Assembly (NCBI RefSeq): GCF_003574735.1 | Contig: NZ_QORW01000019.1 | Span: forward strand, 53,525-117,524 | Direction of reading: 5' to 3' | DNA: 64,000 nucleotides | Origin: Dongia deserti | Lineage (GTDB): Bacteria; Pseudomonadota; Alphaproteobacteria; Dongiales; Dongiaceae | Shown: one piece after another, positions 45,198 to 55,949 of the stretch | Numbering within the stretch: position 1 is the first letter of the stretch | How the letters are laid out: every line of letters begins with the position of its first letter | Position numbers and translations under genes: made by a program | Notes under the pieces: model-generated | Told to the model about the DNA's origin: nothing | Databases searched by the model: none | The model's input: the letters and a program-made list of their open reading frames with translations, nothing else

Positions 45198-45781
45198 TGC
45201 CAAGCCTTGTCGCTTGGAAGCGGCGAGCTGTGATCGCTCCACTCCAGAAGCCAGCGCGCCGCGAGAACTACACTGGCGAGCACATAGATCAGGGGACATG
45301 CGACGAGCATCAAAAGGCCGGCAAGCTGCTGATCCGACAGTGCAGTCTCTACCGGAAAATGTCCGGCCTGCGCGTATAGTTCGCGCAACTGCGGATATAT
45401 CGGACGGGGCGCGAAGGTGAGCAGAGCGCCAAGCAGGCAGAAGAGCTTGCCCGTGGTGAGTAGCGCGAGGAGCGAGTACCAACGAGCTTCCGCGAATATC
45501 ACGGAGTACCAAAACAACAGAGCCGCGAGCAGGAGTGATGACTGCATCGCCATGAATCCAACACTGGACGCAAGAGCGAATTGAACCGCAGGCGGCAAAT
45601 GCCATCCCCAGAGCACGACAAGCTGAAGGACGGTTGCTGGTCCAATCTGCTGGCGAGCTGACGCACCGGTGTGTGCAGGCAGAAGACATCTGCATGCCAC
45701 GAGGGCGAGGGGCGCCACGACATTCATCGCAACAATGTGGACAGCCATGTGCCCTGCCAGCGGGCCGGTGAGACCAAGCAT
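45194..45781 (-). CDS. ctaG: Cytochrome c oxidase assembly protein, caa3-type CtaG family
   Basis: A 195-aa protein with about five to six transmembrane helices of the caa3_CtaG family (HMAVHIVAMNVVAPLALVA near the start). Histidines in HMAVHI and at the helix ends could bind copper. This family is distinct from the Cox11-type CtaG of most proteobacteria and is commonly linked with fused oxidases. ATG 45781 gives a usual N-terminus; TTG 45847 is the longest alternative. It is the first gene of the oxidase operon. Confidence 0.8.
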   Translation of the reverse strand: MLGLTGPLAGHMAVHIVAMNVVAPLALVACRCLLPAHTGASARQQIGPATVLQLVVLWGWHLPPAVQFALASSVGFMAMQSSLLLAALLFWYSVIFAEARWYSLLALLTTGKLFCLLGALLTFAPRPIYPQLRELYAQAGHFPVETALSDQQLAGLLMLVACPLIYVLASVVLAARWLLEWSDHSSPLPSDKAWQ

Positions 45782-45967
45782 AGATTGCAAAATATGGTTT
45801 TGCGTTGCGCTCTGGAAACAATGACGGAGCCCCCACGACTGTTCCAAGGATCCCGCACTGCGATTGTGGCCTCCTGTGGTTGCGAACAGCGGCCGCGTTG
45901 AACTTTGCTCTGGATCGCGTTCAACCGGCTTGACCTGGCCGACCGGTCAGCGTTATCAGTAATGCAG

Positions 45968-49052
<3,085 letters not shown>

Positions 49053-49056
<4 letters not shown>

Positions 49057-49265
49057 CCAGCATCGCGATCATCCTGAATGGCGCTGAAATGACTGTCGAG
49101 ACCACCAGCCTCGCGCAGTTGCTGGCGGATCGGGGCGTCGACGAGCGGCAGCGCTTTGTCGCTGTCGCGGTCAACAATCTGGTCATGCCGCGCAGCGAGT
49201 GGGCAAGTGTGCGACTGGCGGCCGGAGACCGGGTCGAGATCGTGCAACCGATGAAAGGAGGCTGA
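49053..49265 (+). CDS. thiS: Sulfur carrier protein ThiS
   Basis: A 70-aa ubiquitin-fold protein ending in the essential Gly-Gly (PMKGG), which becomes a thiocarboxylate and donates sulfur to ThiG. The start overlaps the thiO stop by 4 bp, and thiG begins 2 bp after its end. No thiF is in the window; activation would depend on a ThiF/MoeB elsewhere. Confidence 0.92.
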
Positions 49266-49267
49266 CG

Positions 49268-50038
49268 ATGGACGATCCTTTCAATCTCGGCGGGGAGCGC
49301 TTCGCGTCGCGGCTGCTGATGGGCTCGGCGGGCTTCCCCAACCAGCAGGTCATGCTCGACGCGCTTGATGCCAGCGGGGCGGAGATCGTGACCGTCGCGA
49401 TCCGGCGCATCAATCTCAGCGGTCAACACGAGGAAACGGCCGCTGTCCTCGGTGCAAGAGGCCGGCTGCTCCCGAACACCGCCGGCTGCTACACGGCGCG
49501 CGATGCGGTGCTGACGGCGCAGCTCGCCCGCGAGGCGCTCGGCACCAACTGGATCAAGCTCGAGGTCATCGGCGATCGTCACACGCTCTATCCCGATGTC
49601 CCGGAGCTGCTGGCAGCGGCAGGCGAGCTGGTGCAGGCCGGCTTTGTCGTGCTGCCTTATTGCAATGACGATCCGATCACCTGCCGCAAGCTGGCGGATC
49701 TCGGCTGCGCGGCGGTGATGCCGCTGGCGGCGCCCATCGGGTCCGGCATGGGACTGATCAACCGCTACAACCTTGCGATTATCCGCGATCGGATCGAAGT
49801 GCCCGTCGTCGTCGATGCGGGGATCGGCACGGCCTCCGATGCGGCGATCGCGCTTGAGCTCGGCTGCGATGCGGTGCTGGTGAACTCCGCCATCGCCAAG
49901 GCGCGCCGACCTGTTCTGATGGCGGACGCGATGCGGCGCGCGGTGGAAGCCGGCCGCCTCGCCTGGCGCGCCGGGCGGATTCCGCAGCTGCATCACGCGG
50001 AGGCCTCCAGTCCTGAAGCGGGATTGATCGGCACATGA
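49268..50038 (+). CDS. thiG: Thiazole synthase ThiG
   Basis: A 256-aa TIM-barrel enzyme forming the thiazole phosphate from deoxyxylulose phosphate, iminoglycine and ThiS thiocarboxylate. Conserved parts are [14 protein letters not shown] (about 11-24), the Schiff-base Lys in [10 protein letters not shown] (about 96-105), [13 protein letters not shown] and the phosphate site [17 protein letters not shown] 49268 follows an AAGGAG site formed by the end of thiS. It overlaps the next gene by 4 bp. Confidence 0.93.
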   Translation: MDDPFNLGGERFASRLLMGSAGFPNQQVMLDALDASGAEIVTVAIRRINLSGQHEETAAVLGARGRLLPNTAGCYTARDAVLTAQLAREALGTNWIKLEVIGDRHTLYPDVPELLAAAGELVQAGFVVLPYCNDDPITCRKLADLGCAAVMPLAAPIGSGMGLINRYNLAIIRDRIEVPVVVDAGIGTASDAAIALELGCDAVLVNSAIAKARRPVLMADAMRRAVEAGRLAWRAGRIPQLHHAEASSPEAGLIGT

Positions 50039-50649
50039 AGCCGCCGCTGCCGACGCCGACCCTGATGGTCATCACCAATCGGCACATGAGCGCGGATCCG
50101 GTCGCGACCATCGCGCGGGCGCTCGATGGCGGTGCGAAGTGGATCCTGCTGCGCGAGAAGGACATGGCATCATCCGCGCGTCTTGATCTCGCGAGGCAGA
50201 TCAAGGCAGACGCCGATCGCCATGGGGCGCTGCTCGGCGTCAATTCGGATCGTACGACCGCCGAGGCGATCGGTGCACTGAACCTGCATCTGCCATCGGA
50301 TGGCTTGCGGTACGAGATCGATGCAACCGATCTGCTGTTGGGTGCTTCGGTGCACAACAGCGGCGAAGCCGAAGCGGCGGTGCAGATCGGCGCGGACTAC
50401 CTGGTTGTGGCGCCGGTGTTCGAAACAGAAAGCAAGGCCTTGTCACACCGGCCTCTTGGCCTCCCTGGGCTGCACGCCATCGCCCGCTCGATGCCTGTCC
50501 CCGTCATCGCGCTAGGCGGCATCCTTCCGCAGCGAGCGGCCGACTGCCTGGACGCCGGGGCGGCGGGGGTAGCCGCCATGGGCGCCGTCATGCGCGCCGG
50601 CGATCCGGCCTCTGTGGTGCACGCTTTCCTGAAGGCAATGCGACGATGA
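50035..50649 (+). CDS. TenI/ThiE-family protein, TenI-like
   Basis: A 204-aa TIM-barrel protein of the thiamine monophosphate synthase/TenI family. It resembles TenI (thiazole tautomerase) more than ThiE. It has [15 protein letters not shown] in place of the ThiE VHLGQ.D motif, [14 protein letters not shown] and the VFETESK sequence. From memory of B. subtilis TenI, the catalytic His before VFET is Pro here (VAPVFET). A genuine ThiE follows immediately, so a thiazole-phosphate tautomerase role is most likely, but a second thiamine phosphate synthase cannot be excluded. Confidence 0.75.
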   Translation: MKPPLPTPTLMVITNRHMSADPVATIARALDGGAKWILLREKDMASSARLDLARQIKADADRHGALLGVNSDRTTAEAIGALNLHLPSDGLRYEIDATDLLLGASVHNSGEAEAAVQIGADYLVVAPVFETESKALSHRPLGLPGLHAIARSMPVPVIALGGILPQRAADCLDAGAAGVAAMGAVMRAGDPASVVHAFLKAMRR

Positions 50650-51299
50650 AACGAAGCTTCGATCCCACGCTCTATCTGATCCTCGACCTGGCCTTGATCG
50701 GATCGCAACCGCCGCAGCGGCTGATCGCATCGGCGATCGCCGGTGGCGTCTCGCTGGTCCAGCTGCGGGGCAAGGATATCTCTGCACGCGCGCTTTGCGC
50801 TCTTGGTGCGGAAACCAGGGCCACGCTCGCGCCGCACGACATCCCGCTGATCATCAACGACGACGTGGCGGTCGCTGCGGCAATCGGCGCCAACGGGGTT
50901 CATCTCGGCCAGGACGATCTGCCGGCGGTCCATGCGCGGCGCATTCTGGGCGAGGACGCCCTGATCGGGCTGTCGGTCGGCACGCCGGAAGAGGCCGTCG
51001 GGGTCGACGCGACCCTGCTCGACTATGTGAGCATCGGACCGATCGCCGGCACCCGGACCAAAGGCGATGCCGGGCCGGCGATCGGGACTGCGGGCTTCCA
51101 AGCCGTGCGCCGGCTGTTTCCCGCTCTGCCTGCGGTCGCGATCGGCGGCATCACCGAGGCAAACGCGGCCGACATCGTGCGCGCGGGTGCAGCCGGCTTG
51201 GCGGTTGCGTCGAACCTCTGCTGTGCTGTCGACCCGACGGCTGCCGCGCGTCGCCTGCGTGGAATCATCGCGCGTGCCGAGCAGCAGGCGGCGTCATGA
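50646..51299 (+). CDS. thiE: Thiamine phosphate synthase ThiE
   Basis: A 217-aa TIM-barrel enzyme joining hydroxymethylpyrimidine diphosphate and thiazole phosphate. ThiE motifs are intact: GVSLVQLRGKDI (about 33-44), LIINDDVAVA, GVHLGQDDLP (about 85-94), GPIAGTRTKGD and the phosphate loop AIGGITEANAADI. GPIAGTRTK corresponds to the usual GPxFxTxTK. It overlaps the TenI-like gene by 4 bp and thiD by 4 bp, so the operon carries two different family members side by side. Confidence 0.9.
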   Translation: MKRSFDPTLYLILDLALIGSQPPQRLIASAIAGGVSLVQLRGKDISARALCALGAETRATLAPHDIPLIINDDVAVAAAIGANGVHLGQDDLPAVHARRILGEDALIGLSVGTPEEAVGVDATLLDYVSIGPIAGTRTKGDAGPAIGTAGFQAVRRLFPALPAVAIGGITEANAADIVRAGAAGLAVASNLCCAVDPTAAARRLRGIIARAEQQAAS

Positions 51300-52099
51300 T
51301 CAGCAACGTCCTGTCGATCGCCGGCTCGGATCCCAGCGGCGGCGCCGGTATCCAGGCGGATCTCAAGACCTTTGCCGCGCTCGGCTGCTATGGCATGGCG
51401 GCGATCACGGCGCTGACCGCGCAAAACACGCGTGGCGTCCAGGGTGTCCACGTGCCCCCCGCAGACTTCGTCGCGCAGCAGATCGACGCGATCTTCGCCG
51501 ACATCCGCGTCGATGCCGTGAAGATCGGCATGCTGGCGACTGCCGAGATCACCAACGCCGTTGCGGCTGCACTACGGCGGCATCGGCCGCGCTCCATCGT
51601 GCTTGACCCCGTGATGGTGGCGACCAGCGGCGACACGCTGCTGGCGCCTGAGGCGATAGCGGCGGTCCGCGAGTGCCTGTTGCCGATCGCCACCCTCGTC
51701 ACGCCGAACCTGCCCGAAGCCGGATTGCTGCTTGGTGCGCCCGGGCCGCGGGATCTGGCTACGATGGGTGAGGCCGCGCGCGCATTGCGTCGGCTTGGTG
51801 CGTCCGCCGTTCTGGTCAAGGGCGGTCATCTGGCTTCGCCAAGCTGCGATGACCTTCTGTGGGATGGCACGACCGAGCGCGTGTTGACCGGGCCACGGAT
51901 CGCGACGCGTCACACGCATGGCACGGGATGCACGCTGTCCTCAGCGATTGCAGCCCGCCTGGCACAGGGAGCGAACCTGGCTGTAGCCGTGGCGGATGCC
52001 AAGGCCTATCTCATCGGCGCACTTGAGGCGGCCGACCATCTCGCAGTGGGCCAAGGACATGGCCCTGCCCATCATGGTTGGAATGCCAAGCATGCATAG
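51296..52099 (+). CDS. thiD: Hydroxymethylpyrimidine (phosphate) kinase ThiD
   Basis: A 267-aa ribokinase-fold enzyme that phosphorylates HMP and HMP phosphate. GSDPSGGAGIQADLKTFAAL is at about residues 9-28. VKIGMLA, LDPVMVATSGD and the C-terminal catalytic THGTGCTLSSAIAA at about 205-218 are intact. ATG 51296 is the start; the frame is open to 50795 only as the shadow of thiE. It is the last thiamine gene; about 200 bp without recognisable features follow. Confidence 0.93.
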   Translation: MISNVLSIAGSDPSGGAGIQADLKTFAALGCYGMAAITALTAQNTRGVQGVHVPPADFVAQQIDAIFADIRVDAVKIGMLATAEITNAVAAALRRHRPRSIVLDPVMVATSGDTLLAPEAIAAVRECLLPIATLVTPNLPEAGLLLGAPGPRDLATMGEAARALRRLGASAVLVKGGHLASPSCDDLLWDGTTERVLTGPRIATRHTHGTGCTLSSAIAARLAQGANLAVAVADAKAYLIGALEAADHLAVGQGHGPAHHGWNAKHA

Positions 52100-52297
52100 G
52101 TCAGCGCAGAGCTAAGCGCGGTCCAGAGGTATCTGCGCCAACTGTACTCAGTCCTTTGGCGGCACCCAGAGATCCTCGAGACCTACGCCGGCTCCACCGT
52201 TGGAAGCCTGCAGAAGAGGTTGATCGCACGCTTGGAGGCAGTTACACCGAGGCAGCGCGACACGCGCGTCGCGGCTTGTTTGAACGGGGCGTTGGTC

Positions 52298-53467
52298 ATG
52301 AAGATCGTCAAGATTCGCGAGGCGGTGCTGCCGATCGCATCGGACATCCGCAACGCCTATATCGATTTCAGCAAGATGACCGTCAGCGTCGTCGCGCTCG
52401 AGACCGACGTGATCCGCGACGGCAAGCCTGTGATCGGTTACGGCTTCAATTCCAACGGCCGCTACGCCGCGAGCGGGCTGCTGCGCGAGCGCTTCCTGCC
52501 GCGCCTGCTTGAAGCCAAGCCGCAGGACATCGTGATTGAGAGCGGAGACAATCTGGACCCGGCTAAAATCTGGCGCATCATGATGACCAACGAGAAGCCG
52601 GGCGGCCACGGCGAGCGCTCGGTTGCCATCGGCGTGGTCGACATGGCGGTGTGGGACGCCGTCGCGAAGATCGGGGGCAAGCCGCTCTATCGCTATCTCG
52701 CGGAGCACTATAGCGATGGCAAGCCAGATCGCGATGTCTTCGTCTATGCCGCCGGCGGCTACTACTATCCGGGGAAGGATCATCGCGCGCTGCAGGACGA
52801 AATGCGCCGTTACCTCGATCTTGGCTACAGCGTGGTCAAGATGAAGATCGGCGGCGCGGACCTCGGCGAGGATCTGCGGCGCATCGAGGCGGTGCTCCAA
52901 GTGGTGGGTGAGGGCAAGTCGCTCGCGGTTGATGCGAACGGCCGGTTCGATCTGAAGACGGCGATCGAATACGCCAAGGCGCTACGCCCGTACGACCTGT
53001 TCTGGTACGAAGAGGCAGGCGATCCGCTCGACTACGCGCTGCAGGCGGAGCTCGCCAAGCACTACGATGCGCCGATCGCGACGGGCGAGAACCTGTTCTC
53101 GCACCAGGATGCGCGCAATCTCCTGCGGTATGGCGGCATGCGGCCGGATCGCGACTGGCTGCAGTTCGATTGCGCGCTGTCGTACGGGCTGGTCGAGTAT
53201 CTGCGCACGCTTGCGTTGCTGCCGGATCACGGGTTCTCGAGCCGCAACTGCATTCCGCATGGCGGGCATCAGCTGTCCTTGAACATCGCCGCGGGTCTGA
53301 AGCTCGGCGGGAATGAATCGTATCCAGACCTGTTTGCACCGTTCGGCGGGTTCGCGGACGGCATTGCCGTCGAAGGCGGCCGCGTGCGGTTGCCCGATGT
53401 GCCCGGGATCGGCTTCGAGGCTAAGGTAGCGCTCATCGATGCCATGCGCCATGCGACCATCGCCTGA
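52298..53467 (+). CDS. tarD: D(-)-tartrate dehydratase-like enolase superfamily enzyme
   Basis: A 389-aa enolase-superfamily protein closely matching my recollection of Bradyrhizobium japonicum D-tartrate dehydratase (SPIRNAYIDF-like start, GYGFNSNGRY, GGHGERSVA, VFVYAAGGYYYPGK). The catalytic lysine region is VVKMKIGG with K181/K183, and the base H321 is in IPHGGHQ. These correspond to K184 and H322 of that enzyme within one or two residues. It would dehydrate D-tartrate to oxaloacetate with Mg2+. ATG 52298 lies within a longer open frame starting at 52220. It stands alone and converges with a ComA-family gene. Confidence 0.85.
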   Translation: MKIVKIREAVLPIASDIRNAYIDFSKMTVSVVALETDVIRDGKPVIGYGFNSNGRYAASGLLRERFLPRLLEAKPQDIVIESGDNLDPAKIWRIMMTNEKPGGHGERSVAIGVVDMAVWDAVAKIGGKPLYRYLAEHYSDGKPDRDVFVYAAGGYYYPGKDHRALQDEMRRYLDLGYSVVKMKIGGADLGEDLRRIEAVLQVVGEGKSLAVDANGRFDLKTAIEYAKALRPYDLFWYEEAGDPLDYALQAELAKHYDAPIATGENLFSHQDARNLLRYGGMRPDRDWLQFDCALSYGLVEYLRTLALLPDHGFSSRNCIPHGGHQLSLNIAAGLKLGGNESYPDLFAPFGGFADGIAVEGGRVRLPDVPGIGFEAKVALIDAMRHATIA

Positions 53468-53560
53468 GGTCGCACGGCTGCCTATACCTCACTCTCTGAA
53501 GCTCTGAATACGACCCCAAGTGCGCGCGGTGCCCCAGATTCCTGAGCGGAGCGCTTCGAG

Positions 53561-54310
53561 TTACACGACCTGGCTATGGTCGACGAACAGATTCACGTCA
53601 TTCCCGTAGTTCCTCACATACCATTCGAAGACCGCTGGATCGGCCGACTCGAACATTGTCCTCTCCAAACCCAGTGCGCTGATGACCGAAGCCACCACGT
53701 CGGTGCGCCATGTGTCGACATTCTCGGTAATGCCCTCGCTCTCGATCATGATCATGTCCGCGCCGGCCTCGAGGGTTCGCTCGGCCTGCTCGATCAGCCA
53801 GGTCACGCTTCGTGTCCCCTCTGCCTGCAGTTCACCGGCCGAGCTGCCGCCGCCGGCACCGTGCTGGATACCCAGCTCCGGCTTGGCCTTGAGACCCGCC
53901 TGTTTCACGCGTCTGACCAGGCGCACCAGGCTGTCCGACGATATGCTGACGAAGCCGGTGGAAATCTCGACGAGGTCGAAGCCCAGCTCCTTCGCCTCCG
54001 TCAGATAGGCGTCCACGGCGTCAGGGCCAAACCGCAGGACATTCTCAATCCAGCCGCCGGTCGAGACATAGACCTCGCGCTGATGCGCTATGTCGTTCAT
54101 GGCTTTCACGGTCGCCGGGGGCATCAACGCGAATGAACCGCCTGCATATTTGAAGCCGTCGATCCAGGCGCCCATGGTGTCGAGAACGTCGGCGAGGCGA
54201 CGTGGGCCGTAGACGCTGTAGTAAGGGCCGCGGATCTCCGTAAGGCCGCGCGTGCGAGGCTTCACGGCGCGCGCAGCGCGCGGAATGAACGAGAAGGTAG
54301 TGTGCGTCAT
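53561..54310 (-). CDS. ComA-family protein (phosphosulfolactate synthase-like)
   Basis: A 249-aa TIM-barrel protein of the ComA family. Archaeal and some bacterial members add sulfite to phosphoenolpyruvate; plant Hsa32 and many bacterial members have no proven reaction. Family sequences seen are FIDG-like WIDGFKYAGGSF, TGGWIENVL, KPELGIQHG, MIESEGITENVDTWRTD and the C-terminal NLFVDHSQVV. ATG 54310 begins MTHTTFSF; the frame is open 78 bp further. It is divergent from arsR, and the sulfite dehydrogenase genes are 4 kb away. No other coenzyme M genes are present, so the product is uncertain. Confidence 0.78.
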   Translation of the reverse strand: MTHTTFSFIPRAARAVKPRTRGLTEIRGPYYSVYGPRRLADVLDTMGAWIDGFKYAGGSFALMPPATVKAMNDIAHQREVYVSTGGWIENVLRFGPDAVDAYLTEAKELGFDLVEISTGFVSISSDSLVRLVRRVKQAGLKAKPELGIQHGAGGGSSAGELQAEGTRSVTWLIEQAERTLEAGADMIMIESEGITENVDTWRTDVVASVISALGLERTMFESADPAVFEWYVRNYGNDVNLFVDHSQVV

Positions 54311-54428
54311 GGTGTTGGCACCCTTGGCTGTTCTGGAGTTAACAAGATCGCCGTTGGTAGTGCTCTGTTTCAGGCTCGGCATATTCACGGACGGCTGGCG
54401 ATGTGACCAAGGCGCATGGCGACGATGC

Positions 54429-54456
54429 TTGACATAACGATATTTCTAGTTATATA
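54429..54456 (+). promoter_or_regulatory. Promoter and ArsR operator candidate
   Basis: TTGACA (54429-54434), a 16-bp spacer and TATATA (54451-54456) form a strong sigma-70 promoter about 30 bp before the arsR GTG. The inverted repeat ATAAC-N10-GTTAT (54434-54438 and 54449-54453) fills the spacer. A regulator bound there would block RNA polymerase. This is the common arrangement for autoregulated ArsR genes. Confidence 0.65.
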
Positions 54457-54486
54457 GTGTTTTTTTTCGACTAAGGGAGACCGTTT

Positions 54487-54831
54487 GTGCCCGTCTTGCC
54501 CAAGAAACTGACCGAAGCCGAAGCTGCTGAAGGCTTTGCCGCTCTCGGAAACCGCGCGCGTCTACGCCTGCTGCGGCTCCTGGTGCGCGCTGGCGGCAGC
54601 GGAATGACCGTGGGAGAGATCGGGCGGCGCATGGATATGCCCGCTTCGACGCTCGCCCATCATCTGGCTGCGCTGGTCCGTGCTGGTCTGGTGATCCAGG
54701 AGAAGCGCGGGCGCGAGGTGATCTGCACCGCCGAGTTCCGCATCATTCGAGGGGCGGCGGCCTATCTCACAGAGTCGTGCTGCGTGGGCTTCGAAGATCT
54801 GGATTCCGATGCAGCCGCTGGAGTCGCGTGA
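54487..54831 (+). CDS. ArsR-family transcriptional regulator 1
   Basis: A 114-aa winged-helix repressor. AEGFAALGNRARLRLLRLLVRAG starts the fold, and the recognition helix region is GRRMDMPASTLAHHLAALVRAGL (about 59-81). A cysteine pair near the C-terminus (ESCCVGFED, about 98-106) could bind As(III) or another thiophilic metal(loid). GTG 54487 has an AAGGGAGA site. A promoter/operator candidate lies just upstream. It is followed by an ArsP-like permease and an ATP-grasp gene, which it probably controls. Confidence 0.88.
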   Translation: MPVLPKKLTEAEAAEGFAALGNRARLRLLRLLVRAGGSGMTVGEIGRRMDMPASTLAHHLAALVRAGLVIQEKRGREVICTAEFRIIRGAAAYLTESCCVGFEDLDSDAAAGVA

Positions 54832-54875
54832 GTTTTTTTGCCGTGAAAGAACGACTTTTCTAGGGATTTGGAATC

Positions 54876-55949
54876 ATGACGGAGCAAAGCTCGATGACAA
54901 CGGCCAACCTGGGACGCCCGGGAGCAAGGCCTATCGCACAGTCGATCACATTGCTGCGCCGTCTCGATATTGCTTGGTTGACGGTGGCGCTCATTTTCGC
55001 GGCGCTGCTGGTTGTGGCGCCCGACCAGGCCACGACATCTGCGGCCTTCACGGCCGAATCCCTTTGGAAGGTGCTTCCCTTCCTGCTGGTCTCCGTTGCG
55101 ATCGCTGCTTACGCCAAGGCGAGCGGCACCGACAATCTGATCGCCCGTGCGTTCAGAGGTCATGCCGTCCCGATGGTGATCTTTGCGTCGCTCATGGGCG
55201 CGCTGTCGCCGTTCTGCTCCTGCGGTGTCATCCCGCTGATTGCCGCGCTCCTGGCGATGGGCGTTCCGCTCGCGCCCGTCATGGCGTTCTGGCTCGCCTC
55301 GCCGATCATGGACCCGTCTATGTTCGTGATCACCGCCGCGACCCTGGGCACGGCCTTCGCAGTCGGTAAGACAGCGGCCGCCATTGGCATCGGGCTCCTG
55401 GGCGGCTTCGGAACCCTCGGGCTTCAGCATATCGGCCTGCTCGGCGAGCCAATCGTTCGCGACGGCGTCGGCAACGGCGGCTGTGGCGGCTCCAAGATCC
55501 GCAATCCAAAGGCCATCGTCTGGCGGTTCTGGTCGGAGGCGGCGCGGCGGGAAGGCTTCGCCAAGGGCGCACGCGACAACCTGCTGTTCCTCGGCAAGTG
55601 GCTGACGCTCGCCTTCTTGCTCGAGAGCCTGATGCTTGCCTATGTGCCCGGCGACCTGGTGGCCAACGTGGCGGGAGGCGAGGGGCCGTGGCCGGTGATC
55701 GGGGCTTCGCTGATCGGGACCTTCGCATATCTCAACGGCTACGCGGCTCTGCCGCTGGTATCGGGACTGATGGATCAGGGCATGGCGGTTGGCGCTGGCA
55801 TGGCGTTCCTCGTCGCTGGCGGCGTCACGAGCCTTCCGGCTGCGATCGCGGTCTATGCGCTCGCGCGGCCGCGCGTGTTCGGCGCCTATCTTGGCTTCGC
55901 GCTGATCGGCGCGATCGCCAGTGGGTTCGCCTATGGCGCGCTGGCATGA
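54876..55949 (+). CDS. ArsP-like permease (DUF318 family)
   Basis: A 357-aa inner-membrane protein with about eight to ten hydrophobic segments in two halves. The family hallmark SPFCSCGVIPLIAALLA is near residues 109-125 and the proposed substrate cysteines are within it. A cytoplasmic Cys-containing loop (NGGCGGSKIRNPKA, about 204-217) separates the halves. Characterised ArsP proteins export trivalent organoarsenicals such as methylarsenite, but many family members are untested. It is separated by 44 bp from arsR and overlaps the ATP-grasp gene by 4 bp. Confidence 0.85.
   Translation: MTEQSSMTTANLGRPGARPIAQSITLLRRLDIAWLTVALIFAALLVVAPDQATTSAAFTAESLWKVLPFLLVSVAIAAYAKASGTDNLIARAFRGHAVPMVIFASLMGALSPFCSCGVIPLIAALLAMGVPLAPVMAFWLASPIMDPSMFVITAATLGTAFAVGKTAAAIGIGLLGGFGTLGLQHIGLLGEPIVRDGVGNGGCGGSKIRNPKAIVWRFWSEAARREGFAKGARDNLLFLGKWLTLAFLLESLMLAYVPGDLVANVAGGEGPWPVIGASLIGTFAYLNGYAALPLVSGLMDQGMAVGAGMAFLVAGGVTSLPAAIAVYALARPRVFGAYLGFALIGAIASGFAYGALA

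Noticed and set aside
45198..45836. 594-codon version of the triheme cytochrome
   Set aside because: The extra N-terminal part is the out-of-frame shadow of ctaG. The membrane anchor begins at ATG 45197.
52100..52297. Possible small ORF between thiD and the tartrate dehydratase
   Set aside because: The open frames are short, overlap known genes and show no ribosome site or family resemblance.
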